64,000 bases of DNA from UBA1127 sp034422455. Its GTDB lineage: Bacteria > Chloroflexota > Dehalococcoidia > Lucifugimonadales > UBA1127. Made by a program: the position numbers and the translations under genes. Positions 1-8,494 of this stretch are shown piece by piece. The notes beneath the pieces were generated by a model that worked only from the letters and a program-made list of their open reading frames with translations, was not told the DNA's origin and made no database searches. Location of the stretch: assembly GCA_034422455.1 (NCBI GenBank), contig DAOUJQ010000004.1, positions 1 to 64,000 of the forward strand, in the 5' to 3' direction. Positions within the stretch are counted from its first letter, which is position 1. Every line of letters begins with the position of its first letter.

Positions 1-1119
1 CGCCGCGCCAGCCTCTTCTTCGGCCGCAACGAGGAGTGCGGGCTGCGCTGCGTCTACCACGGCTGGAAGTTCGACGTGAACGGCGACTGCGTCGACATGC
101 CCTCGGAGCCCGCTGAGTCCAACTTCAAGGACAAGGTGAAGATCAAGGCCTACCCCTGCCGGGAGCGCAACGGCGTCATCTGGACGTACATGGGCCCGCG
201 TGCGGAGCTTCCGCCCTTGCCGGACCTGGAGGCCAACATGGTCCCCGAGGGCGAGTGGGCCATTGCCACCATCATGCGTGAGTGCAACTTCGTGCAGGCG
301 CTGGAGGGCGACATTGACACCTCCCACCTCGGCTTCCTGCACCTCGGCGCGGTGGACCCGGAGGGTACCGTCCCCGGCTCCTTCGACTACTACACCGTTA
401 ACATCCGCAACCCCCGTTACAAGGTCATGGACACCGACTACGGCACCAGCTACGCCGCCTTCCGGCCCGCCACCGACGAGACCTACTACTGGCGGTTCGC
501 CCACTTCCTCCTGCCCTTCTGGACGATGATCCCCACCGGCGTGTTGGGCGTGCAGATCCTCGCCCGCGCCTGGGTGCCGATTGACGACGACCACACCATG
601 TTCTGGAACATGATGGTCCCCAGCACCCGGCAGGGTAATTCGGCTGGCCAGGGTGGCTCCGCCCCGCCACGCAGGGGCGTCAACATCGAAGGCAAGTCCG
701 GCGCGACCGAGTACCTGCCCAACAACACCGGCTGGTACGGCCGCTGGAAGCTCGCCGCCAACGCCGACAACGACTACAGGATTGACCGCGAGGCCCAGAA
801 GACTGGCCAGAACTTCACCGGCATCGACGGCATCTATCTGCAGGACCAGGTCGTCACGGAGGCGATGGGCGCCATCGTCGACCGCACAAAGGAGCACCTG
901 GGCACCAGCGACACCATGGTCATCAAGACCCGCCGGCGCCTGATGTCGGCCGCCCGCGAGCTGCAGGAAGGCATCGTCCCCAAGCCCGTCGACAGCCCGG
1001 AGATGTACGCCATCCGCTCCGGCGGCGTGCTGATGGACCGGGAAACCGACTGGCTGGAGGGCAGCAAGGAGCTGCGCAAGGCCTTCGTCCGCCACCCCGG
1101 CCTCTCCTCCGTCCAGTAG
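1..1119 (+). CDS. Rieske oxygenase alpha subunit, 5' truncated by window edge
   Basis: Phthalate-4,5-dioxygenase-like ring-hydroxylating oxygenase large subunit. The reading frame is open from base 1, so the N-terminus lies outside the window. The second half of the Rieske [2Fe-2S] motif (CVYHGWKFD, first Cys at codon 17) is present; the first C-x-H pair is missing. The mononuclear-iron motif D-x2-H-x4-H (DTSHLGFLH, bases 316-342) is intact, as is the C-terminal RTKEHLG stretch shared with the other family members here. It is very close in sequence to the complete paralogue at 61877-63166 (shared DMPSEPAESNFKDKVKIKAY). Such enzymes need an electron-transfer partner; none is encoded nearby. 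The substrate cannot be told. Confidence 0.93.
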   Translation, partial: RRASLFFGRNEECGLRCVYHGWKFDVNGDCVDMPSEPAESNFKDKVKIKAYPCRERNGVIWTYMGPRAELPPLPDLEANMVPEGEWAIATIMRECNFVQALEGDIDTSHLGFLHLGAVDPEGTVPGSFDYYTVNIRNPRYKVMDTDYGTSYAAFRPATDETYYWRFAHFLLPFWTMIPTGVLGVQILARAWVPIDDDHTMFWNMMVPSTRQGNSAGQGGSAPPRRGVNIEGKSGATEYLPNNTGWYGRWKLAANADNDYRIDREAQKTGQNFTGIDGIYLQDQVVTEAMGAIVDRTKEHLGTSDTMVIKTRRRLMSAARELQEGIVPKPVDSPEMYAIRSGGVLMDRETDWLEGSKELRKAFVRHPGLSSVQ

Positions 1120-1142
1120 ACTGACCGAACAAGGCATTCGCG

Positions 1143-1170
1143 GAAGAGCCCTGCCCAGCCGGGGCTCTTC
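1143..1170 (+). terminator. Hairpin after truncated Rieske gene
   Basis: GAAGAGCCC and GGGCTCTTC form a 9-bp stem 24 bases after the stop codon. No T-run follows, so intrinsic termination is only plausible. Confidence 0.45.
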
Positions 1171-1193
1171 CTGCATTCGCCGTCCCCAACCCC

Positions 1194-1484
1194 CATACCG
1201 GCGAATGCCGGTATCCAGAAACCCCGCACCAACGGCGTCCACATACCCAGACCCACTCCGATTGCCCTGAGCCTGTCGAAGGGTCCTGCGAAGGCAGAGC
1301 CTGCCCCTGCGTAGGCAGGGGAACCCAGAGGGGCGGTGCCGTGCGGGGTGACCGCCGCGCACTCTTGCCGTCCCCAACCCCCATACCGGCGCATGCCGGT
1401 ATCCAGGGGCGCCGCCGTATGGGGCCGTAGGGGCGCCCCTTGTGGTCGCCCGCCCCCGCCGTTCGCCCTGAGCCTGTCGAAGGG
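1194..1484. repeat. Cluster of short interspersed palindromic repeats
   Basis: The gene-free stretch 1120-1588 is packed with repeats found all over the window. Family A (CATACCGGCGNATGCCGGTAT plus TCCAG) lies at 1194-1218 and 1382-1406. Family B (TTCGCCCTGAGCCTGTCGAA plus GGG) lies at 1261-1283 and 1461-1484. Family C (GTAGGGGCG plus a GTGGTCGCCC arm) lies at 1427-1451. No coding signal is seen between them until the ribosome binding site of the next gene. Confidence 0.85.
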
Positions 1485-1588
1485 CGCTGGCCCGTGCCCG
1501 CCCGCCGCCCCCCATTTGCAGCACGGCCACCGCCCCGCTATGCTGTAGCCACTTCCGACCATAGGCAAATCGGCGGCCCAGGAGGACC

Positions 1589-2653
1589 ATGAGGTTCGGC
1601 CTTTTCCAACTGATGCACTCGCCCGACAAGCGAGACCCCGCGGAGGTCTACGCCAACGCGTTGGAGCAGGCACGCCTGGCCGACGAGCTCGGCTTCGACG
1701 CCATATGGCTGGCGGAGCACCACTTCTCCAGCTACGGCTACGGGCCCAACCCCCTCGCTTTCGCCGTCAAGGTGGCGGAGCAGACCAGCCGCGTGCGCAT
1801 CGGCACGGCGGTCGTCGTGCTGCCCCTCTATCACCCCCTGCGGCTGGCGGAGGACATCGCGCTGGCCGACCACCTCACCGGCGGCCGCCTCGACGTCGGC
1901 CTGGGTCGTGGCTACCAGCGCTACGAGTTCGAGCGGCTGGGGTTGAAGCTCACCGAGAACCGCTCCATGTTCGACGAGGCCCTGGAGATCATGCTGGCGG
2001 CCTGGTCAGAGGAGGACTTTAGCTACAGCGGCACGCACTACGAGATTCCTCCCACGACGGTCTTCCCCAAGCCCCTCCAGCAGCCGCACCCGCCGCTCTG
2101 GATCGCGGCGCAGTCGCCGGTGAGCATCGTCGACGCGGTCAAGCGTGGCTACAAGTGCATCACCGGCGGCTCCAGCGCGCCCTCGGACCGCGTGCTGCAG
2201 AGCTGGCAGGTGTTCCGCGATGCCGTCAACGAGTCGGGCCTGGGCTGGCCGCAGGAGTTCGTCATCCAGTCGCAGGTGCACGTGGCGGAGAACGATGCCA
2301 CGGCGCGGGCGCAGACGCAGAACGCGCTGTGGCACCTGCGCTCGGCCGGCGCCCTCCGCGCCAACACCCAGATCGTCGAGAAGGGCCTCGCCGTCGAGCA
2401 GCCGCAGCCCAACGAACCCGCGCCGGATCTGATGTACGACGAGTGGGTCCTCTTCGGCGACGCGGAGACCGTGCAGCGCAAGCTGCAGCGGCTGCTGGAC
2501 ACCACGGGCATCACGTACCTGAACTGCGTCATGGCCATCGGACGTCTTGAGCACAAGGAAGTGCTGAAGTCGATGGAACGGTTTGCCCGCGACGTCATGC
2601 CGCACTTCCGCGACAAGGTTGGCCTGTCCGGCGCAGTAGAGGCGACGGTCTAG
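1589..2653 (+). CDS. Luciferase-like (LLM class) flavin-dependent monooxygenase
   Basis: A 354-residue TIM-barrel flavoenzyme of the bacterial luciferase superfamily. Typical features are the N-terminal MRFGLFQLMHSPDKRDP strand, DELGFDAIWLAEHHFSSYG near residues 33-50, and the LDVGLGRGYQRYEFE loop that usually contacts flavin phosphate. The start is fixed by AGGAGG directly upstream. Members oxidise organic substrates with FMNH2 or F420H2 and O2; the substrate is not deducible. Two further LLM genes (20797-21642 and 24894-25997) are diverged paralogues, not tandem copies. Confidence 0.93.
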   Translation: MRFGLFQLMHSPDKRDPAEVYANALEQARLADELGFDAIWLAEHHFSSYGYGPNPLAFAVKVAEQTSRVRIGTAVVVLPLYHPLRLAEDIALADHLTGGRLDVGLGRGYQRYEFERLGLKLTENRSMFDEALEIMLAAWSEEDFSYSGTHYEIPPTTVFPKPLQQPHPPLWIAAQSPVSIVDAVKRGYKCITGGSSAPSDRVLQSWQVFRDAVNESGLGWPQEFVIQSQVHVAENDATARAQTQNALWHLRSAGALRANTQIVEKGLAVEQPQPNEPAPDLMYDEWVLFGDAETVQRKLQRLLDTTGITYLNCVMAIGRLEHKEVLKSMERFARDVMPHFRDKVGLSGAVEATV

Positions 2654-2673
2654 GGCCGGGAGGGGGTTGAGCC

Positions 2674-2868
2674 ATGCCCTTTGGCGTGCCGCATTTCCCG
2701 CAACATGACCCGTTCCACCGGAGCAACGTCGAACGCAACATGCAGGCGTCGCCGGGGCACGGCGGCCCCCGCCGTGTGCTCCACAGCCTCAACGTCTGGG
2801 AGATAGCCATCGTAGGCGCGGTCCTCGCAGGCATCGCGCTGTTTGTGCTGTACGTCGTTGTACTGTAG
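2674..2868 (+). CDS. Small membrane-anchored protein, unknown
   Basis: A 64-residue protein starting 20 bases after the luciferase-like gene, so probably co-transcribed. The first 40 residues are polar and rich in His, Pro and Arg. Residues ~42-63 form one hydrophobic segment (IAIVGAVLAGIALFVLYVVV), suggesting a C-tail anchored protein. A GGGAGGGGG ribosome binding site sits just upstream. I do not recognise the family. A gene of only ~44 codons follows in the same direction. Confidence 0.6.
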   Translation: MPFGVPHFPQHDPFHRSNVERNMQASPGHGGPRRVLHSLNVWEIAIVGAVLAGIALFVLYVVVL

Positions 2869-2897
2869 CCGCAAGGGATAAACGCAAGGAGGGCCGC

Positions 2898-3032
2898 ATG
2901 GGAGCCATAGGCGAGCCCAAGCGCAAGGTGGAGTACTGGCCGCTGGAGACGCCTGTGCCCTCGCGCCGCGCCGCGCCCGCGGCCCCGCCTGCACCCGCGC
3001 CGGCACGGGAGCCCGTGCCCGCCGGAAAGTAA
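2898..3032 (+). CDS. Very small Pro/Ala-rich protein, unknown
   Basis: A 44-codon reading frame with an AAGGAGGG ribosome binding site 4 bases before the ATG. It starts MGAIGEPKRKVEYWPLETP and ends in a low-complexity Pro-Ala tail (SRRAAPAAPPAPAPAREP). It follows the small membrane protein by 29 bases, so the two may form a unit with the monooxygenase. The strong ribosome binding site is the main support; the composition could also arise by chance in GC-rich DNA. Confidence 0.45.
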   Translation: MGAIGEPKRKVEYWPLETPVPSRRAAPAAPPAPAPAREPVPAGK

Positions 3033-3092
3033 TACACTGGAACAAGTGAGGTTGATGGGTGGTGGACTCGTGATCTGGGAGTAGTTTCACCA

Positions 3093-3452
3093 ATGACACA
3101 CCCATCGTATCGGCGGCAAGGCAAGGAACTGCTGGCACAGGCCCAACGGGAATATGCAATGGGCATTGCCAGCCGCGCTTCATGGTTCGGCTGAGAGGCC
3201 GCTCTCACAATGGCCAAAGCGGCGGCGGAGTCCCGGGGATGGGAGAACATCGACGATCGAGCGGTATATAGCGCCGTGGGCCAGGTCTCTCAGGAGGCGC
3301 GAGACCAGAGGTTGCGCCAGTTGTTTTCCAGCGCCGGGGTATTGCGCTCGAACTACTATGACAACTTCCTCGACATCTTTGACGTTGGGTTCTATCTGGA
3401 AAACGTGGCTGAGTTCGTGGACAAGATGGACGCGCTGTTGGCAAGCTCGTAG
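3093..3452 (+). pseudogene. HEPN/PaREP1-like gene interrupted by an in-frame TGA
   Basis: The first 33 codons (MTHPSYRRQGKELLAQAQ to ASWFG) are followed by TGA at 3192-3194. The same frame then continues EAALTMAKAAAESRGWENID to residue 119. The two halves together resemble PaREP1/HEPN proteins (ELL-A-EY...QAS-KGW-AAA--KA-AESRGW), and the TGA falls where that pattern has a Trp, consistent with TGG changed to TGA. Translation restarting at the ATG at 3210 could still give an 80-residue fragment. Family assignment is moderate; no partner nucleotidyltransferase is adjacent. Confidence 0.55.
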
Positions 3453-3491
3453 TCTGCTTGGTCGTCCGTGGCGTCTGGAGCGCCGACACCT

Positions 3492-4106
3492 ATGGCGGAA
3501 GCATCCCCCATAGAAACCCGCCTCGGCTACCTCACCGCGTGGCGCACGTGGCGGGTCTGGTCGTCGCGCGACGGGCTGTCGCTGCACAGTGTCGCCGCCG
3601 CCCCGGCGCTGGGCAAGTGGCGGCCCGGCGAGGTGATGGAGGCCCGCTGTGGCTACCGCGAGATGCGTCCGCCGGCCTGCGTCTGCGAGTCCTGCCCCGG
3701 CAACGACAACAAGTGCGGCATCTACGCCTACCGCGAGGCGCCCAGCACCGTGACCCACGCCATGGGCGTCGTGGGCCGCGTGGCGCTGTGGGGGACGGTC
3801 ATCGAGCATCGGACCGGCTACAGGGGACAGTTTGCGTACCCCCTCGACGTCGCCTACGGGCACTGCACCCGCTGCGGGTCGCTGGAAAAGCCTGTGCTGG
3901 TGCCGTTCACGGACTCCGTAGCACTGGCTCCGCACGAGGGCGAGGACTGGGTGGAGTGGGTGTGCGCCGCCCACGCCGACGCCGCTTTGGCGCAGGCGCG
4001 GGCCCTGGAGACTGGCAAGGCGTCGAAAGGGTGGACGGCCCAGCCGGGAGCGCAGATGGCACAGGCCATCGCCGAGACCTACGACGTTCAGGTAGCCGTG
4101 TTGTAG
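3492..4106 (+). CDS. Conserved hypothetical protein with cysteine clusters
   Basis: About 204 residues from the ATG at 3492 (an upstream ATG at 3468 is less likely). It has a CVCESCPGNDNKCGIY cluster near residue 57 and a CTRCGSLEKP pair near residue 127, spaced like a metal site. The central VVGRVALWGTVIEHRTGYRG region resembles segments in unannotated actinobacterial proteins. No catalytic motif is recognised. Its TAG stop codon lies inside a family C palindromic repeat (4103-4127). It is convergent with the suf regulator gene. Confidence 0.6.
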   Translation: MAEASPIETRLGYLTAWRTWRVWSSRDGLSLHSVAAAPALGKWRPGEVMEARCGYREMRPPACVCESCPGNDNKCGIYAYREAPSTVTHAMGVVGRVALWGTVIEHRTGYRGQFAYPLDVAYGHCTRCGSLEKPVLVPFTDSVALAPHEGEDWVEWVCAAHADAALAQARALETGKASKGWTAQPGAQMAQAIAETYDVQVAVL

Positions 4107-4127
4107 GGGCGCCCCTCGTGGTCGCCC
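4103..4127. repeat. Family C palindrome, likely shared terminator of convergent genes
   Basis: GTAGGGGCGCCCCTCGTGG followed by TCGCCC folds into a GC-rich hairpin. It includes the stop codon of the upstream plus-strand gene and ends 2 bases before the stop of the minus-strand Rrf2 gene. The same unit occurs at 1427, 20309 and 30826. Confidence 0.7.
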
Positions 4128-4129
4128 GA

Positions 4130-4573
4130 CTAGGACGCGGCCTTCTTGGGCGCTGCCACGTGGGCAGGCCCCACCGGTCGCGTCAGGTCCGCGATGGTCG
4201 TCCGCTCCAGGATCGCATTGACCGCGGCCTCGACGGATTGCCATACGCTTTGCTGGGCGCAGCAGTCGGACAGGGAGCAAGCGTTGTGGTCGTCCAGGCA
4301 GTTGACCAGCGCGCTCGATTCATCCATCGCGTTCATGACCATGCTGAGGTTGATGTCCTCCGGCTCCATCGCCAGCATGTGGCCGCCAAGCGGCCCGCGG
4401 TGCGTATTGGTGAAGCCGTGCTTGCTGAGCGTGTGGAGGATGTGATTGAGGTAGGGTTCCGGCATGGCCATGCTCTTCGCGATCTGCGTGGCGTGCACCG
4501 GCCCCCTGCCGTGCGCGTGGGCAAGCGACACCAAGGCCCGGACCGCGTAGTCGACCTTGATAGGTATGTGCAT
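4130..4573 (-). CDS. Rrf2-family transcriptional regulator, likely Fe-S sensing (SufR/IscR-like)
   Basis: A 147-residue protein with an N-terminal winged helix (MHIPIKVDYAVRALVSLAHA; recognition region PEPYLNHILHTLSKHGF). A central cysteine cluster, NCLDDHNACSLSDCC, around residues 90-105 matches the Fe-S ligand loop of Rrf2 regulators. It is the last gene of the sufBCDSU run, 39 bases after sufU. Inference: it senses Fe-S status and controls the operon through the palindrome upstream of sufB (10008-10020). Most known suf regulators are encoded first, so last position is unusual. Confidence 0.85.
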   Translation of the reverse strand: MHIPIKVDYAVRALVSLAHAHGRGPVHATQIAKSMAMPEPYLNHILHTLSKHGFTNTHRGPLGGHMLAMEPEDINLSMVMNAMDESSALVNCLDDHNACSLSDCCAQQSVWQSVEAAVNAILERTTIADLTRPVGPAHVAAPKKAAS

Positions 4574-4612
4574 TGCCCCTCCTCTGCTGCGGGCGCTCTG
4601 GCGGAGCCCCGG

Positions 4613-5068
4613 CTATTCCGTCGTGACCTGCTCCGTCTTGTTGGGGTCCAGGGATGCCGCCATGGTGTGCCACGCCAGGCTGGCGCACTTGATCCGGTTC
4701 GGGAAGGCGCAGACGCCCGCAAGCGCCTCGAGCTCGCCGAGGCTGGACGCGTCGAAGTCCCCGCCGGGTTCCCGGGTCACCATGCTGTGAAACACGCCAA
4801 ACAGCTCCCTGGCATCCTCCACCGATCTGCCCTTCACGTTCTGGGTCATCATGGACGCCGACGACTGCGAGATCGCGCAACCGACCCCCTCGAATGAGAT
4901 GTCCTCGATGACCCCGTTCTCCACCTTCAGGAACACGGAAACCTGGTCGCCGCACAGCGGGTTGTAGCCGTCGGCCGAGTTGCTGGCGTCGTCCATCGCC
5001 CGCTTGTTTCGTGGCCGGTTGTTGTGGTCCAGCACCAGCTCCTGGTACAGCTCGACAAGGTCGCTCAC
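4613..5068 (-). CDS. sufU: Fe-S assembly sulfur-transfer protein SufU
   Basis: A 151-residue IscU/SufU-family protein. Cys39 (YNPLCGDQV), a second Cys in EGVGCAISQSSASMMTQ and a third in NRIKCASLAWHTM give the zinc/sulfur-relay residues of SufU. It begins with GTG, and the start overlaps the sufS stop (TAGTG), showing translational coupling. SufU accepts persulfide sulfur from SufS and passes it to the SufBCD scaffold in the cytoplasm. The order sufB-C-D-S-U resembles Gram-positive operons apart from the gene order at the start. Confidence 0.93.
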   Translation of the reverse strand: MSDLVELYQELVLDHNNRPRNKRAMDDASNSADGYNPLCGDQVSVFLKVENGVIEDISFEGVGCAISQSSASMMTQNVKGRSVEDARELFGVFHSMVTREPGGDFDASSLGELEALAGVCAFPNRIKCASLAWHTMAASLDPNKTEQVTTE

Positions 5069-6297
5069 TAGCTGAACACCTCAAAGGTCTTGTGAATGCC
5101 CTCGACCAGCGCGTCGATTTCCGACTTGGTGTTGTAGAAGGCGAACGACGCCCGGGCTGTGGCCGGTATCTGGAACCGCTGCATCAGCGGCTGCGTGCAG
5201 TGGTGGCCCGTGCGGATGGCGATGCCCTGCGTGTCCAGCACCGTCCCGATGTCGTGGGGGTGGATGCCGTCCAGCACGAAGGACAGCACCCCCGCCTTGT
5301 GCCGAGCGGTACCGATGAGTTGAAGCCCCTCGATGCCCTGCAGTTGCTCCGTCCCGTACTCCAGCAGCTCGTGCTCGTAGGCGGCTGCGCGCGTCAGTCC
5401 GATGCCGTTCACGTAGTCGATTGCCGCGCCAAGCCCGATGACCCCGGCGATGTGCGGCGTCCCCGCCTCGAACTTGTAGGGAAGGTCGTTGTAGATGGTA
5501 TTCTCGAACGTGACCGACTTGATCTGTTCGCCGCCGCCCTGGTACGGGGGCATGGACTCCAGCCACTGCCGCTTGCCGTAGAGGACGCCGATGCCCGTCG
5601 GCCCGAAGAGCTTGTGCCCGGAGAAGGCGTAGAAGTCGCAGTCCAGGTCCCGCACGTCGACCGGCAGGTGCGGCGTAGCCTGCGCGCCGTCCAGCAGGAC
5701 GGGGATGCCGTGCGAGTGGGCCAGCGCGACGATGTCCTTCACCGGGTTGATCGTGCCCAGCGCGTTGCTCATGTGCACGATCGAGACCAGCGCCGTCTGT
5801 GGGCCCAGCAGGCTCTCGTACTCGTCCATGAGCAGTTCGCCGTCGTCGTTGATGGGCGCCACGCGCAGTCGGCCGCCGGTTTGCTGACAGAGGATCTGCC
5901 ACGGCACCACGTTGGAGTGGTGCTCCATGTTGGAAATGACGACCTCGCCGCCCGGGCCGAGGCGCTGCGCCCCGAGTGTCTGCGCAACGAGGTTGATGCC
6001 CTCCGTGGTGCCCCGCGTGAAGACGATCTCCGCGTCCTCCGCCGCGTTGATGAGTTGCCGCACCTTGCCGCGGGCGCCCTCGTAAGCCTCTGTAGCCTCC
6101 TGGCTCAGGGTGTGGACGCCGCGATGGATGTTTGCGTTCATGCCGCTGTAGTAGGAGGCGAGCGCGTCTATCACCACCTGCGGCTTCTGGCTGGTCGCGG
6201 CGCTGTCGAGGTACACGAGGGGCTTGCCCCCGATCTCCCGGCTGAGGATGGGAAAGTCCCTGCGCACGGCCTGGACGTCGAAGGACTGCGTGGTCAT
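5068..6297 (-). CDS. sufS: Cysteine desulfurase SufS
   Basis: A 409-residue PLP enzyme that takes sulfur from cysteine for Fe-S assembly. Visible signatures: YLDSAATSQKP near the N-terminus, NMEHHSN and GAQATPH for cofactor binding, the PLP lysine in SGHKLFGPTGIG, and the catalytic Cys in RTGHHCTQPLM. Length is normal for group II desulfurases. Its ATG overlaps the sufD stop by 4 bases (ATGA) and its stop overlaps the sufU start, so the three genes are translated as one unit. Confidence 0.96.
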   Translation of the reverse strand: MTTQSFDVQAVRRDFPILSREIGGKPLVYLDSAATSQKPQVVIDALASYYSGMNANIHRGVHTLSQEATEAYEGARGKVRQLINAAEDAEIVFTRGTTEGINLVAQTLGAQRLGPGGEVVISNMEHHSNVVPWQILCQQTGGRLRVAPINDDGELLMDEYESLLGPQTALVSIVHMSNALGTINPVKDIVALAHSHGIPVLLDGAQATPHLPVDVRDLDCDFYAFSGHKLFGPTGIGVLYGKRQWLESMPPYQGGGEQIKSVTFENTIYNDLPYKFEAGTPHIAGVIGLGAAIDYVNGIGLTRAAAYEHELLEYGTEQLQGIEGLQLIGTARHKAGVLSFVLDGIHPHDIGTVLDTQGIAIRTGHHCTQPLMQRFQIPATARASFAFYNTKSEIDALVEGIHKTFEVFS

Positions 6298-7682
6298 GCG
6301 TGCCTCTCCGGTTCACCGCCGTTCGCCCTGAGGGAAATCGAAGGGTGAGCGGCGTGGCGGAGGGAGTCGTGGATGAGTTGCTCCAGGTGGACGCGGAGCG
6401 GGGTCAGCTCCACGTAGTCCAGCACTTCGTTGGCGAAACCGTGCACCAGCATGCGCCGCGCCGCCGCTTCCTCGATGCCCCGGCTCTGGAGGTAGAAGAG
6501 GGCCGCGTCGTCCAGCTTGCCGCAGGCCGCGCCGTGCCCGCACCGGACGTCGTCCGCGTAGATCCACAGCGCGGGCTTGGTGTCCACCTCCGCCTCGTCC
6601 GACAGCAGCAGGTTCTTGTCGGACTGCTTGGCGTTGGTCTTCTGCGCCGTCTGCTGCACGGTAATGCTGCCGTGGAAGACGCCGCGCGACTTGCCGTTCA
6701 GCACGCCCTTGTACACCTGCGAGCTCGTGGTGTGCGGCGCGATGTGCTCGACCAGCACCTGGTTGTCGACGTGCTGGCCGCCGTTGGTCATGTAGAGGCC
6801 GTAGAGGGTGCACTCGCTGCCCTCGCCCTCCAGCGCGACGCTCAGCGTGTTGCGCGCGATGGCCCCGCCGAAGTCGAACGACCCGCAGGTGAAGCGGCTG
6901 TCGCGGTCGAGCCGCACCTGCGCCGAGCCCACCTGGAAGGCAGGCAGGGCCTGCTGCTGAAGCCTGCAAACGTCCAACTGCGCGCCCTCCGCGAGGACAT
7001 ACTCGGAGACCGCGTTGGTGAGCGAGAGCGTATGTGTCAGACCGCCGTAGCTCTCGATGACCGAGGCCTTCGCATTACGCCCCAGACTTACGAACGTCCG
7101 GGGCTGCGTCACGGACGACTGCCCCTCGGATGACGTCAGGTAGATGAAGTGGATTGGCTCCTCCACAACGGTGTCGTGCGGGACAATGAGCACGGCGCCG
7201 TCGCGGAGGAAGGCTGTGTTGAGCGCCGTGAACCCGCTTTCGTCGTAGGGTGCGAAATGGCCCAACCGGCCCTGCACCAGGTGCGGATGGCTTGCCATCG
7301 CCCGCGCGAGGCTGGTCACGGTCACCTGCGGTGGCAGCGACGGCAGCGATGTGAGCGATGGCACCCAGTGACCGTCCACGAATACCATGCGGTTCCACAC
7401 GGAGCCGCCCATGATGTGCTGGTCGAGGGCGTCGGTCGCGACGCGCACCGGCGGCGCCGGCGCAAGGTCGTCGAATGCGGCGTTGGCAATCGGCGCGACG
7501 TCCGTGTACTTCCAAGCCTCGTTGCCCCGCCGGGCCGTCGGGAAGCCGACCTCCTTGAACTTGGCGATGGCGGACTCCCGCAGCGTTTGCAGCTCGCTGG
7601 GAATGGCGGACGACGACGGCGCGATGGCGTCCTTCCACGCCTCCACGTACCGTCGCTCCAACGTTGCCGGCTTCTGCGCCAT
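6294..7682 (-). CDS. sufD: Fe-S scaffold subunit SufD
   Basis: A 462-residue SufB/SufD-family beta-helix protein, with SufD-like FPTARRGNEAWKYTDV at the N-terminus and KPALWIYADDVRCGHGAACG in the C-terminal core, including the conserved His of the SufBD interface. It forms the SufBC2D scaffold. Odd: its last ~16 residues (SISLRANGGEPERHA) come from a degenerate family B interspersed repeat (6321-6345), so a repeat insertion has probably rewritten the C-terminus. It lies 14 bases after sufC and overlaps sufS by 4 bases. Confidence 0.94.
   Translation of the reverse strand: MAQKPATLERRYVEAWKDAIAPSSSAIPSELQTLRESAIAKFKEVGFPTARRGNEAWKYTDVAPIANAAFDDLAPAPPVRVATDALDQHIMGGSVWNRMVFVDGHWVPSLTSLPSLPPQVTVTSLARAMASHPHLVQGRLGHFAPYDESGFTALNTAFLRDGAVLIVPHDTVVEEPIHFIYLTSSEGQSSVTQPRTFVSLGRNAKASVIESYGGLTHTLSLTNAVSEYVLAEGAQLDVCRLQQQALPAFQVGSAQVRLDRDSRFTCGSFDFGGAIARNTLSVALEGEGSECTLYGLYMTNGGQHVDNQVLVEHIAPHTTSSQVYKGVLNGKSRGVFHGSITVQQTAQKTNAKQSDKNLLLSDEAEVDTKPALWIYADDVRCGHGAACGKLDDAALFYLQSRGIEEAAARRMLVHGFANEVLDYVELTPLRVHLEQLIHDSLRHAAHPSISLRANGGEPERHA
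6321..6345. repeat. Degenerate family B repeat inside sufD 3' end
   Basis: GTTCGCCCTGAGGGAAATCG plus AAGGG matches the interspersed family B unit except in its centre, and it is translated in frame as part of SufD. Confidence 0.6.
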
Positions 7683-7696
7683 GCCGCTCCCTGCCC

Positions 7697-8455
7697 CTAG
7701 CCCTGCGCCTGCAGGACCTCGTCCTGCCCCTCGTAGCCCTCCGCCTCGATCTCCTCGGCCAGCTCCATGCCCCCCGTCCGCACGATGCGGCCGTTCATGA
7801 GCACGTTCACCACGTCTGGCTCGACGAGGTTCAGAATGCGCTGGTAGTGGGTGATGAGGATGACGGCCCGCTCCGGGCTGCGGAGCTGGTTGATGCCGTC
7901 GGCCACCAGCCGCAGCGAGTCCACGTCGAGGCCGGAGTCCGGCTCGTCGAGGATGGAGATGCGCGGCTCCAGCATCGCCATCTGCAGGATCTCGTTCCGC
8001 TTCTTCTCGCCGCCGGAGAAGCCGTCGTTCACGCTCCGCTTCAGCATGGACGGCTCCATGTTCACGATGCCCGCCTTCTGCTGCAGCAGCCTGTCGAACT
8101 GGAGCGGGTCAAGCTCCTCCAGCCCCTTGCTCCTGTGGATGGCGTTGTAGCCCGCGCGAAGAAACTGGTCCAGGCGCACGCCCGGCACTTCGACGGGGTG
8201 CTGGAAGCAGAGGAAGACGCCCGCGCGGGCGCGCTCCTCCGCAGGCATCGCCAGCAGGTCGACGCCGTCCAGCGTGACCTCGCCGGACTCCACGACGTAC
8301 TGCGGGTGGCCGGCGAGCACGTTGGAGAGCGTGCTCTTCCCGGAGCCGTTGGGTCCCATGATTGCGTGCACCGTTCCCGGCGCGACGCTCATTGTGACGC
8401 CGTTCAGGACTGTGTTCCCGCCGATGGAGGCGGTGAGGTTGCGAATCTCCAGCAT
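7697..8455 (-). CDS. sufC: Fe-S assembly ATPase SufC
   Basis: A 252-residue ABC-type ATPase that powers the SufBCD scaffold. It has Walker A GPNGSGKST (residues ~35-43), a Q-loop region, the SufC-type signature SGGEKKRNEILQ, Walker B ISILDEPDSGLD and a switch His in VILITHYQRIL. There are no membrane segments; it acts in the cytoplasm. It sits between sufB and sufD. The 81-base gap to sufB contains a family B repeat. Confidence 0.96.
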   Translation of the reverse strand: MLEIRNLTASIGGNTVLNGVTMSVAPGTVHAIMGPNGSGKSTLSNVLAGHPQYVVESGEVTLDGVDLLAMPAEERARAGVFLCFQHPVEVPGVRLDQFLRAGYNAIHRSKGLEELDPLQFDRLLQQKAGIVNMEPSMLKRSVNDGFSGGEKKRNEILQMAMLEPRISILDEPDSGLDVDSLRLVADGINQLRSPERAVILITHYQRILNLVEPDVVNVLMNGRIVRTGGMELAEEIEAEGYEGQDEVLQAQG

Positions 8456-8494
8456 GTCACTCTGCCAATCGTTGTGTGTTGAGTCCGGCGCCCC

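Noticed and set aside
1194..1484. CRISPR array
   Set aside because: The repeats are of mixed families at irregular distances, without uniform spacers, and no cas gene is present.
3192..3194. UGA read as Trp (recoding)
   Set aside because: TGA terminates several neighbouring intact genes, for example at the sufD/sufS and MFS/MOSC overlaps, so a local mutation is simpler.
3458..6348. Long plus-strand open frames across 3458-4897 and 5011-6348
   Set aside because: Shadows of the unknown gene at 3492 and of the Rrf2, sufU and sufS genes; no ribosome sites or domains.
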